A stretch of 64,000 nt of DNA from Isoptericola croceus (GTDB taxonomy: Bacteria; Actinomycetota; Actinomycetes; Actinomycetales; Cellulomonadaceae), in NCBI RefSeq assembly GCF_029382255.1, contig NZ_JARLLG010000001.1, forward strand, positions 1,116,001-1,180,000, in the 5' to 3' direction. A program made the translations under genes and the position numbers. Below the pieces are notes generated by a model. That model was not told the DNA's origin. It saw only the letters and a list, made by a program, of their open reading frames with translations, and did no database searches. Every line of letters starts with the position of its first letter. Position 1 is the first letter of the stretch. This document shows positions 38,788-47,619 of this stretch, in pieces.

Positions 38788-40578
38788 TCAGAGACCGAGG
38801 GCGGTCGCCATCTCACGCTTCAGGCCATCGAGCCGTTCGTGCGCCACGACCCGGGCCTTGCCGACGTCGAGGGCGGAGGCGTCCGGCGCGACGTCGGAGA
38901 CCACCTCGAGGTAGCACTTCACCTTCGGCTCGGTGCCCGACGGTCGGACGATCACCCGTGACCTGTCCTCGGCCAGCAGCAGGATCCCGTCGGTGGGCGG
39001 CAGCCCCTCGTAGCCGTCGGCGAGGTCTGCGACCGTCCGTACCGGCGAGCCGCCCAGCGACGACGGCGGGGCCGAGCGGAGCCGGGACATCGTCTCGGGG
39101 ATCTGCGCCAGGTCCTCGAAGCGTGCCGAGAGCTGGTCGGTGACGTACAGGCCGTGCTCACGGGCGACGTCGTCGAGCGCGTCGATGAGCGTCCGCCCGG
39201 ACGCCTTGAGCCTGGCCGCGAGCGTCGCGACGACGACGGCGGCGCTGATGCCGTCCTTGTCGCGCACGTGGGCCGGGTCCACGCAGTACCCGAGCGCCTC
39301 CTCGTAGCCGAAGACCAGGCCGGGGGTGCGGGAGATCCACTTGAAGCCGGTCAGCGTCGTCGCGTGGTCGACGCCCGCATGCTCCGCCAGGCGGGCCAGG
39401 ACCCGGGACGAGACGACGGACGAGGCGACGACGGCGCGGTGGGCGAGGGCGCTCCCGGCACCACCGCCAACTGCCGCGCGCCGCACCGCCTCGGCCCCCA
39501 GGAGCGCGCCCACCTCGTCCCCGTGCAGCATCCGCCACCCGCTGGCCCGTGCCGTCTCGACACCCAGGTGGGTCCCCTGCGTGACGTCCAGCACCGCGAC
39601 GGCGCACCGGTCGGCGTCCGGGTCGTTGGCGATCACCAGGTCGGCCCCGGTGTCGACCGCCAGGCCGAGCGCCATGTCCATCGCCCCGGCCTCCTCCGGG
39701 TTGGGGAAGGAGACCGAGGGGAAGTCCGGGTCCGGGTAGGACTGCTCCTCGACGGGCACCACCTGGGTGAACCCGGCCCCCGCCAGGGCACGGGCGAGGG
39801 TGCGCCCACCCACGCCGTGCAGCGACGTCGTGACGATGCGCAGCCGGGCCGCGGTCTCCGGAGCCACCTGCGCGACACCGCCCACCGACGCCAGGTAGGC
39901 GTCGGCGACGTCGTGGTCCAGCACGGTCCAGCCGCCGTCGGCCCGGGGCACCTCGTCGGGGTGGCCGACACCGGCGATCCGCTCGGCGATCAGTGCGTCG
40001 TGGGGCGGGACGATCTGTGCGCCCTGCCCGGCGTCGGTGACGACCCGTCCGCCGAGGTACACCTTGTAGCCGTTGTCGGCGGCCGGGTTGTGGCTGGCGG
40101 TCACCATGACACCGGCGTCGGCGGACAGGTGCCGCACGGCGAACGCGAGCACCGGCGTGGGCAGCGGGCCCGGCAGCATCAGCACCTCGGCACCGGCCGC
40201 GGCCAGCACGGCGGCGGTGTCACGAGCGAAGGTGGCCGACCGGTGACGGGCGTCGTGGCCGACGACGACGCGCGGTCCGGAGCCCGGCCCCAGCGCGTCC
40301 GTGAGATAGGCGCCCAGCCCGGCCGCGGCGCCGATGGCGACCGCTCGGTTCATGCGGTTCGGGCCGGCCGCCATCTCACCCCGTAGGCCGGCCGTACCGA
40401 ACTGCAGCGTCCCCGCGAAGCGGTCGCGCAGCTCGGCGAGCGCCGACGGGTGGCGTGCACCGTCGTCCGCCGTCGCGAACTCGACCAGCCGGGTGAGCTC
40501 GTCGACGTCGGTGTCGTCCACGTCGTGGCGGATCCAGGCCTCCACGCGGTCCAGCAGCGTGTCCAACGGTTCGCTCAT
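38788..40578 (-). CDS. Phosphosugar mutase (phosphomannomutase/phosphopentomutase type)
   Basis: 596 residues, alpha-D-phosphohexomutase family, long PmmB/PGM2-like form. The phosphoserine loop is TASHNPAADNGYKVY, the magnesium loop NDPDADRCAV, the sugar loop FGYEEALGY, and the phosphate loop RPSGTEPKVK. Preceded by a strong ribosome site (GAGGAGG), 10 bases after punA. Next to purine nucleoside phosphorylase it may convert (deoxy)ribose-1-phosphate to the 5-phosphate; phosphomannomutase or phosphoglucomutase activity is equally possible. Mycobacterial pmmB is also beside deoD. Confidence 0.88.
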   Translation of the reverse strand: MSEPLDTLLDRVEAWIRHDVDDTDVDELTRLVEFATADDGARHPSALAELRDRFAGTLQFGTAGLRGEMAAGPNRMNRAVAIGAAAGLGAYLTDALGPGSGPRVVVGHDARHRSATFARDTAAVLAAAGAEVLMLPGPLPTPVLAFAVRHLSADAGVMVTASHNPAADNGYKVYLGGRVVTDAGQGAQIVPPHDALIAERIAGVGHPDEVPRADGGWTVLDHDVADAYLASVGGVAQVAPETAARLRIVTTSLHGVGGRTLARALAGAGFTQVVPVEEQSYPDPDFPSVSFPNPEEAGAMDMALGLAVDTGADLVIANDPDADRCAVAVLDVTQGTHLGVETARASGWRMLHGDEVGALLGAEAVRRAAVGGGAGSALAHRAVVASSVVSSRVLARLAEHAGVDHATTLTGFKWISRTPGLVFGYEEALGYCVDPAHVRDKDGISAAVVVATLAARLKASGRTLIDALDDVAREHGLYVTDQLSARFEDLAQIPETMSRLRSAPPSSLGGSPVRTVADLADGYEGLPPTDGILLLAEDRSRVIVRPSGTEPKVKCYLEVVSDVAPDASALDVGKARVVAHERLDGLKREMATALGL

Positions 40579-40588
40579 CTTGGCCTCC

Positions 40589-41440
40589 TCAGAGCGACTT
40601 GACGATGCTGGCGAGCAGGTCGCTGATGCGTGGTGCGGCCGCCTGACCCGCCTCGAGGACCTCCTCGTGGGACAGCGGCTGCGGGGAGATGCCTGCCGCC
40701 AGGTTCGTCACGAGCGAGACGCCGAGCACCTCCATGCCGGCGTGGCGCGCCGCGATCGCCTCGAGCGTCGTCGACATGCCGACAAGGTCAGCACCCAGGA
40801 GACCAGCCATCTTCACCTCGGCGGGCGTCTCGTAGTGCGGCCCGGGGAACTGGGCATAGACGCCCTCGGGCAGCTCGGGGTCGACGGAGCGCGCGATCTC
40901 GCGCAGCCGTGGCGAGTACAGGTCGGTGAGGTCGACGAACGTCGCTCCCTCGAGCGGCGAGGTCGCCGTGAGGTTGAGGTGGTCGCGCAGGAGCACGGGC
41001 TGTCCTGGCCGCCATGCCATGTGCAGGCCGCCGCAGCCGTTGGTGAGGACCACCGACTCGCAGCCGGTCGCGGCCGCCGTGCGCACGCCGTGCACGACCC
41101 GCCGCACCCCCTTGCTCTCGTAGAGGTGCGTGCGGCCACCGATGACCAGCGCGTGCCGGGTCGAGCCGTCCGGGCGCTCGACGCGGATCGAACGTGTCGT
41201 CGAGGCGTGGCCCACCACCGTGGCCCGCGCGAAGCCCGGGATCTCGTGCGTGGGCAGCTCGGCGACGACGTCGCCGACCAGCTCGGCCGCGCCGCCCCAT
41301 CCGGAGCCGAGGACGAGCGCGACGTCGTGCCCGGGAACCCCCGTCGCCTCGGCGATATGGTCCGCGGCAGCGCGGGCGACATCGAACGGGTCGGTCCACG
41401 GGTCGTCGAGGTCCGGCATCGTGGCAGGTGTGGTGCTCAT
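40589..41440 (-). CDS. punA: Purine-nucleoside phosphorylase (trimeric type)
   Basis: 283 residues. Phosphorolysis of inosine and guanosine. Phosphate loop [20 protein letters not shown], the base-binding region around [20 protein letters not shown], and [18 protein letters not shown] replaces the more usual TNAAGG, as in other actinobacteria. Start ATG 41440 is supported by a minus-strand TACGCT box 7 bases upstream; the open frame extends 30 codons further but runs into the divergent lpdA promoter. Heads the punA-mutase unit. Confidence 0.93.
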   Translation of the reverse strand: MSTTPATMPDLDDPWTDPFDVARAAADHIAEATGVPGHDVALVLGSGWGGAAELVGDVVAELPTHEIPGFARATVVGHASTTRSIRVERPDGSTRHALVIGGRTHLYESKGVRRVVHGVRTAAATGCESVVLTNGCGGLHMAWRPGQPVLLRDHLNLTATSPLEGATFVDLTDLYSPRLREIARSVDPELPEGVYAQFPGPHYETPAEVKMAGLLGADLVGMSTTLEAIAARHAGMEVLGVSLVTNLAAGISPQPLSHEEVLEAGQAAAPRISDLLASIVKSL

Positions 41441-41447
41441 GGACCTG

Positions 41448-41489
41448 AGCGTATCTCTGCCCGCAGGGACCTGCCGGGCCTGCCACAAT
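41448..41489. promoter_or_regulatory. Divergent leaderless promoters of punA and lpdA
   Basis: Minus-strand TACGCT at 41448-41453 (7 bases before punA ATG) and plus-strand CACAAT at 41484-41489 (6 bases before lpdA GTG) share a 55-base gap. Confidence 0.45.
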
Positions 41490-41495
41490 GGCACC

Positions 41496-42947
41496 GTGCC
41501 TGCCGAGAAGACCATCCCCGCCGGACCCAACCGCTCCGTCGTCGTCGTCGGCGGCGGCCCCGGAGGCTACGAGGCCGCCCTCGTCGCCCGCCGCACGGGC
41601 GCCGACGTCACCGTCGTCGAACGTTCGGGCCTGGGCGGCGCGACCGTCCTGACCGACGTCGTCCCCTCCAAGACCCTCATCGCCACGGCCGAGTGGCTGA
41701 CCATCGCCGAGTCCGCGCCGGAGCTGGGCATCCGCACCGGCAGCTCCGTGACGCCCGGCGACGACCCCGACGACCGGCGGTCGCTGGTCGACCTGCAGGC
41801 CGTCAACAAGCGGGTGCTGGCGCTCGCGGCGGCGCAGTCGAACGACATCCGCGCCCGCATGGACCGCGAGGGCGTCAGGATCGTCGACGGCAGCGGTCGG
41901 CTGGACGGACCCAGCCGCGTCGTCGTCTCCCCGTCAGACGGCGGGGCGGAGATCACGCTCGACGCCGACATCGTGCTGCTCGCCACCGGGGCGACGCCGC
42001 GCACGCTGCCCACGGCGGAGCCGGACGGCGAGCGCATCCTCACCTGGACCCAGCTCTACAACCTGGCCACCCTGCCCGAGAAGCTGATCGTGGTCGGGTC
42101 CGGCGTCACCGGGGCGGAGTTCGCGGGCGCGTACCTCGCCCTCGGCTCCGAGGTGGTGCTCGTCTCCTCGCGCGACCGGGTGCTGCCGGGTGAGGACGAG
42201 GACGCCGCCGAGCTGCTCGAGGGCGTCTTCCGTGGCCGCGGGATGACCGTCATGTCCCGTTCCCGGGCGGCCGCCGCGGAGCGCACCGAGGACGGTGTCG
42301 CCGTCACGCTCTCCGACGGCCGCGTCGTGGAGGGTTCGCACGTGCTGATCGCCGTGGGTGGCGTGCCGAACACCGCCGGCCTGGGTCTCGAGGAGGCCGG
42401 GGTGCGGGTGACGGACTCCGGTCACATCGAGGTGGACCGGGTCTCGCGCACGTCGGTGCGCGGCGTGTACGCGGCCGGTGACTGCACGGGCGTGCTGCCG
42501 CTCGCCTCCGTCGCCGCCATGCAGGGTCGGGTGGCCATGGCGCACGCGCTGGGCGACGCCGTCGCGCCGCTGCACCTGGGCAACGTCGCGGCCAACATCT
42601 TCACCGCGCCCGAGATCGCGACGGTCGGCTACTCGGAGGAGGGGCTGCGCTCGCAGGGCTCGCGCTACGTGACCACGACCCTGCCGCTGGCGCGCAACCC
42701 GCGCGCGAAGATGCACGGCGTGCACGACGGCTTCGTGAAGCTGTTCGCCCACCCGGAGGCCGGGATCGTGCTGGGCGGTGTCGTCGTCGGCCCGCGCGCC
42801 AGCGAGCTGATCTTCCCCGTCGCCCTGGCGGTCTGTCACCGGCTCACGGTGGACGACGTCGCCGAGACGTTCACGATCTACCCGTCCTTGTCGGGGACGA
42901 TCGGCGAGGCGGCGCGCACGCTGCACGGCCAGCTCACCCCGCGCTGA
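41496..42947 (+). CDS. lpdA: LpdA-type NAD(P)H quinone reductase
   Basis: 483-residue flavoprotein of the pyridine nucleotide-disulfide family. FAD loop [20 protein letters not shown] loop [19 protein letters not shown], second FAD site [14 protein letters not shown], and a C-terminal dimer domain. It lacks the redox disulfide: the usual CxxxxC is VLTDVVPSK, so both cysteines are gone. The C-terminal HxxxxE pair is replaced by [13 protein letters not shown]. Mycobacterial LpdA, a quinone reductase involved in oxidant defence, is altered similarly. Not a lipoamide dehydrogenase. Confidence 0.88.
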   Translation: MPAEKTIPAGPNRSVVVVGGGPGGYEAALVARRTGADVTVVERSGLGGATVLTDVVPSKTLIATAEWLTIAESAPELGIRTGSSVTPGDDPDDRRSLVDLQAVNKRVLALAAAQSNDIRARMDREGVRIVDGSGRLDGPSRVVVSPSDGGAEITLDADIVLLATGATPRTLPTAEPDGERILTWTQLYNLATLPEKLIVVGSGVTGAEFAGAYLALGSEVVLVSSRDRVLPGEDEDAAELLEGVFRGRGMTVMSRSRAAAAERTEDGVAVTLSDGRVVEGSHVLIAVGGVPNTAGLGLEEAGVRVTDSGHIEVDRVSRTSVRGVYAAGDCTGVLPLASVAAMQGRVAMAHALGDAVAPLHLGNVAANIFTAPEIATVGYSEEGLRSQGSRYVTTTLPLARNPRAKMHGVHDGFVKLFAHPEAGIVLGGVVVGPRASELIFPVALAVCHRLTVDDVAETFTIYPSLSGTIGEAARTLHGQLTPR

Positions 42948-42963
42948 CCTGCGGGACGGGCCC

Positions 42964-42983
42964 CGGCCGTGGTGGTCCGGCCG
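42964..42983. terminator. Small hairpin between lpdA and the Nudix gene
   Basis: CGGCCG (42964-42969) and CGGCCG (42978-42983) form a 6-bp stem with an 8-base loop in the 42-base gap between convergent genes. Confidence 0.4.
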
Positions 42984-42989
42984 CGCTCG

Positions 42990-43502
42990 TCAGCGGGCGG
43001 CGTCCAGCAGACCCAGGAGGTGGGGCAGGGCGTCGCCGAAGGCAGGGTGCAGGTCCAGGCCGGAGACCTCGGCGACCGGCACCCACCGCACCTCGATGCC
43101 CTCCGGGTCCGTGGCGGCCACGTGGACCCGGGCACCGGCGATCGTCTCGGCCAGCACCGTGGTGTACGTCCAGACGCCGTGGTCGAGGACGTGCTCGCCG
43201 ACCACGCGGACGACTGCCGGGTCGAGGCCTGCCTCCTCGGCGGCCTCGCGCAGCGCGCCCTGGGTGGGCGTCTCGGTGGGGGTGACGGCGCCGCCCGGGA
43301 TGCCCCACGTGCCGCCGTGGTGCGACCAGGTGGCGCGATGCTGCAGGACCACGTCCGTCACCGCACCGGGGGTGCCGTCCGGCGCGGGTGGTGCGCGGCG
43401 GGTCAGGAACAGCCCGGCCGCGCCGTGCAGGCCCCAGTGCCGATGGTCGCCGCACTCCACCCAGCCGTCACCGGGGTGGCGGTGGTGCAGGGTGCCCGAC
43501 AC
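42990..43502 (-). CDS. Nudix hydrolase
   Basis: 170 residues. A complete Nudix box begins GGAVTPTETPTQGALREAAEEAGL (G-x5-E-x7-REUxEExGU), which binds Mg and hydrolyses nucleoside diphosphate-linked compounds. The N-terminal HWGLHGAAGLFLT is typical of actinobacterial MutT-like members. Starts with GTG 5 bases after the accA3 stop, hence same transcript. Substrate unknown. Confidence 0.92.
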   Translation of the reverse strand: MSGTLHHRHPGDGWVECGDHRHWGLHGAAGLFLTRRAPPAPDGTPGAVTDVVLQHRATWSHHGGTWGIPGGAVTPTETPTQGALREAAEEAGLDPAVVRVVGEHVLDHGVWTYTTVLAETIAGARVHVAATDPEGIEVRWVPVAEVSGLDLHPAFGDALPHLLGLLDAAR

Positions 43503-43507
43503 GTCGA

Positions 43508-45292
43508 TCAGGCGATCTCGCAGATGGCGGTGCCGGCCGAGACGCCGGCGCCCGCGGCGAGGGCCAGGCTCTTGATGGTCCCGGCGCGGTGCGCGGTGAT
43601 CGGCTGCTCCATCTTCATCGCCTCGAGCACGACGACGAGGTCACCCTCGGCCACCTCGTCGCCCTCGGTGACGGCGACCTTGACGATGGTGCCCTGCATG
43701 GGCGAGGTCAGCGTCGTGCCGCTCGCCCCGGAGCTGCCGCCACGGGCGGCGCGTCGCGCGGGCCGACGGGCGGTCTTGCCCGCCCCCCCGGCCCGCCCCA
43801 TCCCGAGGCCCGCGGGCAGGACGACCTCGAGACGGCGGCCGCCAACCTCGACGACCACGCGCTCCGGCGGCTCCTCCGGGCCCTCGGCGGCCTCGGGCAC
43901 CGGCTGCTCGGCGGGGCCGAGCCCGGCGACGGTCTCGGCGAAGTCGGTCTCGATCCACCGGGTGTGGACCCGGAACGCGGTGTCCGGGCTCTCGGGCACG
44001 AAGTCCGGGGAGTCCAGCACGGCGCGGTGGAACGGCACGACGGTGGGGATGCCGGAGACCTCGAGCTCGCGCAGCGCACGCCGGGCGCGCTGCACGGCCT
44101 GGGTGCGGGTGGCGCCGGTGACGATGACCTTGGCGATCATCGAGTCGAACATGCCGGAGACGGTGTCGCCCTCGACCACGCCCGTGTCGACGCGCACACC
44201 GGGGCCGGACGGCCATCGCAGCCTCGACACGGTGCCCGGGGCGGGCAGGAACCCGGCGGCGGGGTCCTCGCCGTTGATGCGGAACTCCAGCGAGTGGCCC
44301 CGCACGGTCGTGGCGTCGTAGCCGAGCTCCTCGCCCGCGGCGATGCGCAGCTGCTCGCGCACCAGGTCGATCCCGGTCACCTCCTCCGTCACCGGGTGCT
44401 CCACCTGGAGGCGGGTGTTGACCTCGAGGAAGGACAGGGTCCCGTCGGTGCCCACGAGGAACTCGCAGGTGCCGGCGCCGACGTAGCCCGCCTCGGTCAG
44501 GATGGCGCGGGAGGCGCGGTCCAGCTCGGCCTCCTGCTCGGCCGTGAGGAACGGCGCGGGGGCCTCCTCGACGAGCTTCTGGTGCCGGCGCTGCAGCGAG
44601 CAGTCGCGGGTGGAGACCACCACGACGTTGCCGTGCGAGTCGGCCAGGCACTGGGTCTCGACGTGCCGGGGCTTGTCGAGGTAGCGCTCCACGAAGCACT
44701 CACCGCGACCGAACGCCGCGACGGCCTCGCGCACCGCGGAGTCGTACAGCTCGTCGATCTCCTCGTGCGAGCGGGCCACCTTCAGACCGCGGCCGCCACC
44801 GCCGTATGCCGCCTTGATGGCGATCGGCAGGCCGTGCTCCGCGGCGAACTCGCGGACGTCGGCGGCGCTGTCGACAGGGTCCTTGGTGCCCGGGACCAGG
44901 GGAGCGCCGGCTCGCTGGGCGATGTGTCGCGCGCTGACCTTGTCGCCGAGCGACTCGATGGCGGCCGGTGGCGGACCGATCCACACCAGCCCGGCGTCGA
45001 TCACGGCCTGGGCGAAGCCCGCGTTCTCCGAGAGGAACCCGTACCCCGGGTGGACGGCGTCGGCACCGGACCGGCGCGCGACGTCGAGCAGCTTGTCGAC
45101 GTCCAGGTACGTGTCCGCCGCGCGGGCGCCGTCGAGGGCGAACGCCTCGTCCGCGAGCTGGACGTGCAGCGCCTGGCGGTCGGTGTCGGCGTAGACGGCG
45201 ACGGAGGCGATGCCTGCGTCGGCGCAGGCGCGGGCGATGCGGACGGCGATCTCACCGCGGTTGGCGACGAGGACCTTCGTGATGGTGGGCAC
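43508..45292 (-). CDS. accA3: Acyl-CoA carboxylase alpha subunit (biotin carboxylase plus BCCP)
   Basis: 594 residues. The biotin carboxylase half has [20 protein letters not shown]-grasp loop [34 protein letters not shown] and [15 protein letters not shown]. The C-terminal biotin carrier has the acceptor Lys in EAMKMEQP. A Pro/Glu then Arg/Ala-rich linker (about residues 455-515) joins them. It supplies carboxybiotin to carboxyltransferase subunits such as AccD5 (52867) and needs BirA (54574) for biotinylation. GTG start. Confidence 0.95.
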   Translation of the reverse strand: MPTITKVLVANRGEIAVRIARACADAGIASVAVYADTDRQALHVQLADEAFALDGARAADTYLDVDKLLDVARRSGADAVHPGYGFLSENAGFAQAVIDAGLVWIGPPPAAIESLGDKVSARHIAQRAGAPLVPGTKDPVDSAADVREFAAEHGLPIAIKAAYGGGGRGLKVARSHEEIDELYDSAVREAVAAFGRGECFVERYLDKPRHVETQCLADSHGNVVVVSTRDCSLQRRHQKLVEEAPAPFLTAEQEAELDRASRAILTEAGYVGAGTCEFLVGTDGTLSFLEVNTRLQVEHPVTEEVTGIDLVREQLRIAAGEELGYDATTVRGHSLEFRINGEDPAAGFLPAPGTVSRLRWPSGPGVRVDTGVVEGDTVSGMFDSMIAKVIVTGATRTQAVQRARRALRELEVSGIPTVVPFHRAVLDSPDFVPESPDTAFRVHTRWIETDFAETVAGLGPAEQPVPEAAEGPEEPPERVVVEVGGRRLEVVLPAGLGMGRAGGAGKTARRPARRAARGGSSGASGTTLTSPMQGTIVKVAVTEGDEVAEGDLVVVLEAMKMEQPITAHRAGTIKSLALAAGAGVSAGTAICEIA

Positions 45293-45303
45293 GGCTCACG
45301 GTA

Positions 45304-45349
45304 ACGTGCCGCGGACCCCGACCGGCCACTCGGCACGTCCCTGGTCGGG
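45304..45349 (-). promoter_or_regulatory. Interleaved inverted repeats upstream of accA3
   Basis: ACGTGCCG/CGGCACGT (45304-45311, 45331-45338) and CCCGACC/GGTCGGG (45317-45323, 45343-45349) interleave as A-B-A'-B', so they form a pseudoknot or alternative hairpins. Located 12-57 bases before the accA3 start and after the maf stop. Confidence 0.4.
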
Positions 45350-45451
45350 AAATCTGTGCCGGGTGCCAACGCGGATCCAGGCCGTTTGTACAGATCCCAC
45401 ATGGACCGGGGGTCAGGACCCGCTGTGGCGGGGGGTGAGTTGGCGGTTTCG

Positions 45452-46126
45452 TCAGGCCGGGTCGCTCAGCGGCGCCCGCAGCTCCCGGAACGGGACGTCG
45501 AGCTGGTCCAGGAGCTCGCGCAGCAGCGGCAGGCTTACGCCGACGACGCCGTGGTGGTCGCCCTCGATCCGTTCGACGTACGGGCCGCCGAGCCCGTCGA
45601 TGGTGAACGCGCCGGCCACCTGCAGCGGCTCGCCGGTGGCGACATAGGCGTCGATCTCCGCGTCGTCGAGGTCCGCGAAGTGCACGGTGGTCGACGACGT
45701 CGCGCCGAGGGTGGCCCCCGTGCCGCCGTCGTCGTCCGTGCGGCAGTCGACGACCCAGTGCCCGCTGTGCAGCACGCCGGAGCGGCCCCGCATGCGCCGC
45801 CAGCGCTCGCGGGCGACCTCGGCGGTGCCGGGCTTGCCGACGACCTCGCCGTCGATCTCCAGCATCGAGTCGCAACCGAGCACGAGCGCGCCCCGGTGGT
45901 CGGCCTGCTCGAGTCCGCGCGCGACGTCCTCGGCCTTCGCCTGGGCCAGGACGAGCACGGCGTCCGACGGCGCCAGGTCGGGATAGCGTTCGCGGGCCGC
46001 GGCGAGCACGGCGTCCTCGTCCACCTGACTGACGGTCACCTCCGGCTCGACGCCGGCGGCGCGCAGGGTGCTGAGACGGGCGGGGGACCGGCTGGCCAGG
46101 ACGAGCTGGACGGGGGCGTGCGGCAC
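45452..46126 (-). CDS. maf: Maf family nucleoside triphosphate pyrophosphatase
   Basis: 224 residues. Hydrolyses non-canonical or modified NTPs (dTTP/UTP class in YhdE-like members). Family marks: LVLASRSPARLSTLRAAGV at the start, GCDSMLEIDGEVVGKP in the middle and GAFTIDGLGGPYVERIEGD near the end. An insertion is present around LGATSST. GTG start with a TAGGGT box 7 bases upstream. Maf next to acyl-CoA carboxylase genes is the usual actinobacterial arrangement. Confidence 0.92.
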   Translation of the reverse strand: MPHAPVQLVLASRSPARLSTLRAAGVEPEVTVSQVDEDAVLAAARERYPDLAPSDAVLVLAQAKAEDVARGLEQADHRGALVLGCDSMLEIDGEVVGKPGTAEVARERWRRMRGRSGVLHSGHWVVDCRTDDDGGTGATLGATSSTTVHFADLDDAEIDAYVATGEPLQVAGAFTIDGLGGPYVERIEGDHHGVVGVSLPLLRELLDQLDVPFRELRAPLSDPA

Positions 46127-46133
46127 GCATCGG

Positions 46134-46139
46134 ACCCTA
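46134..46139 (-). promoter_or_regulatory. Leaderless -10 for maf
   Basis: Minus-strand TAGGGT, 7 bases before the GTG at 46126 and 6 bases after the yitT stop. Confidence 0.5.
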
Positions 46140-46145
46140 CCGGGC

Positions 46146-46778
46146 TCAGTAGCCCATGTACCGGCCGGGCCGGTGGTTGAGGGCGAGCAGGAGGTTCAGC
46201 AGCGCGGCGCCGACGGCGGAGACGAGCACCACGAACGGCTCGACGACGGTGAGGGCGAGCAGCACGACGGCGGTGTCGAGCGCCATCTGCACGTAGCCGG
46301 CCCGCCAGCCGAGGCGTTCCTGCGCCAGGAGCGCCACGATGTTGAACCCGCCGATGCTCGAGCGGTGCCGGAACACGATGAGCAGGCCGACGCCGGCCAG
46401 CACGTTGCCCGCGATCACACCGAACACCGTCGGGATGTCGATCGTGCCGAACATCGCGGACTGCAGGGTGCTGAACACCGAGACCAGCGCGATCGAGAGC
46501 CCGGTGCGGATCGTGAAGTCCCACCCCTTCTTCCAGATCGCGAGCGCGAAGAACGGCAGGTTGACCAAGGCGAACAGCCATCCGAACGGGACGTCGACGG
46601 CATAGCTGACGAGCAGGGCCAGCCCCGCCGTGCCGCCCGTGACGGCCCCGACCGACTCCAGCAGGAACAGTCCGATCGACACCACGAACGTCCCGGTGAG
46701 GAGCCCGAGCGCATCCTCGAGCAGGCTGTGCCTGACGCTCTCGGGCTTGAGGTCGGACTGCGGGTGTGCGGTGCTCAT
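46146..46778 (-). CDS. YitT family membrane protein
   Basis: 210 residues with five or six helices: the start FVVSIGLFLLESVGAVTGGTAGLALL (GGTAG is the family signature), a second helix pair around residues 65-105, and SSIGGFNIVALLAQERLGW in the latter half. No C-terminal DUF2179 domain. Start ATG 46778 has GGAGGG 7 bases upstream; the longer frame from 46832 lacks a signal. Function of the family is unknown. Confidence 0.85.
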   Translation of the reverse strand: MSTAHPQSDLKPESVRHSLLEDALGLLTGTFVVSIGLFLLESVGAVTGGTAGLALLVSYAVDVPFGWLFALVNLPFFALAIWKKGWDFTIRTGLSIALVSVFSTLQSAMFGTIDIPTVFGVIAGNVLAGVGLLIVFRHRSSIGGFNIVALLAQERLGWRAGYVQMALDTAVVLLALTVVEPFVVLVSAVGAALLNLLLALNHRPGRYMGY

Positions 46779-46867
46779 CGGAGTCCCTCCGGTGTCGGGG
46801 CGGGTGACGCCGTCGTCCGGGGGTGGTGGCACGACAGCGTGCTCATGGTCACACGCCCGCGCCGGTC

Positions 46868-46928
46868 ACGTGAGCAGCACGGCCGCGACGAGCAGGACGG
46901 CGGGCGAGGCGAGCGTCGTCACCAGGAT
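46868..46928. repeat. Orphan copy of the AEC transporter 3' end
   Basis: These 61 bases match 47622-47682 at 56 of 61 positions. Read on the minus strand they encode the last 20 residues of the AEC transporter, in frame and with a stop codon. Three of the four altered codons are synonymous. No start or upstream part of the gene is attached. Confidence 0.85.
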
Positions 46929-46963
46929 CTGTGCTCAGGAACACATGTGCCACGATGCGTGGC

Positions 46964-47542
46964 GTGGAGCCGACGACGAAGAGCATCGAGGAGCAGGCAC
47001 TGACTTTCGCGAGCGCTTCCGAGGATCTCGTCTGGCTCCTGTGCCGGGTGTCGGGGCCGCTCACGCTCCTGCTCGTCACGCTCCTGCTCGGGCAGGACGG
47101 GGTCCTCGTCATCGTCGTCTTTGCCGTGGCGTGCCTTGTCGTCATCGGTGTGCGCCCACCGGAGGTGCAGGTCAGTCCTGCGGGGATCGTCGTGCGGAAT
47201 CCGCTGGTGACCTACCGCATTCCGTGGCCCGCGGTCGAGGGCCTGGACGTGCGCAAGCACCATGAGGTCAAGGTCCTCACCCGAGGACGAGATGTGCGTT
47301 GCGTCGCGTTGAGGAAGGACGGCCTGGCCGATCTCCTCGGACGGCAGTCGCGGGTGGACCGCGCTGTCTCCGACATCCTCCTCTACCGCCGCTCTGTGCG
47401 GCACCTCACTGACGAACCGGGCCTTGCCGGTGCGGTCGAGCGATCAGTGTCGGCCCGGCCGATGGCTTGCCTGGTAGCACTCCTCATCATCGCTGGCGCG
47501 ATCACTCTCGGCATGGTGATCCGCCACGCCCTCGGGGGCTGA
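46964..47542 (+). CDS. Bacterial PH-like membrane protein
   Basis: 192 residues. Two helices near the N-terminus (about 27-60), then a small beta domain of the bacterial PH type (VSPAGIVVRNPLVTYRIPWPAVEGLDV...), and a C-terminal helix (CLVALLIIAGAITLGMVI). Start GTG 46964 is preferred because CACGAT lies 7 bases before it; ATG 46955 is in frame. Codon choice is less GC-biased than its neighbours (more TTT, CAT, GAT, ACT), suggesting recent acquisition. It lies within the islet bounded by the 61-base repeats. Confidence 0.75.
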   Translation: MEPTTKSIEEQALTFASASEDLVWLLCRVSGPLTLLLVTLLLGQDGVLVIVVFAVACLVVIGVRPPEVQVSPAGIVVRNPLVTYRIPWPAVEGLDVRKHHEVKVLTRGRDVRCVALRKDGLADLLGRQSRVDRAVSDILLYRRSVRHLTDEPGLAGAVERSVSARPMACLVALLIIAGAITLGMVIRHALGG

Positions 47543-47571
47543 CGACGGAGCGGTCGCTTGCGATCCGCCCC

Positions 47572-47593
47572 TCGCCGGGATCTCTGCCGGCGA
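47572..47593. terminator. Hairpin after the PH-like gene
   Basis: TCGCCGG (47572-47578) and CCGGCGA (47587-47593) with an 8-base loop, between convergent genes. Confidence 0.45.
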
Positions 47594-47619
47594 CGTTGAT
47601 GCTCACCACGGACGTCGTA

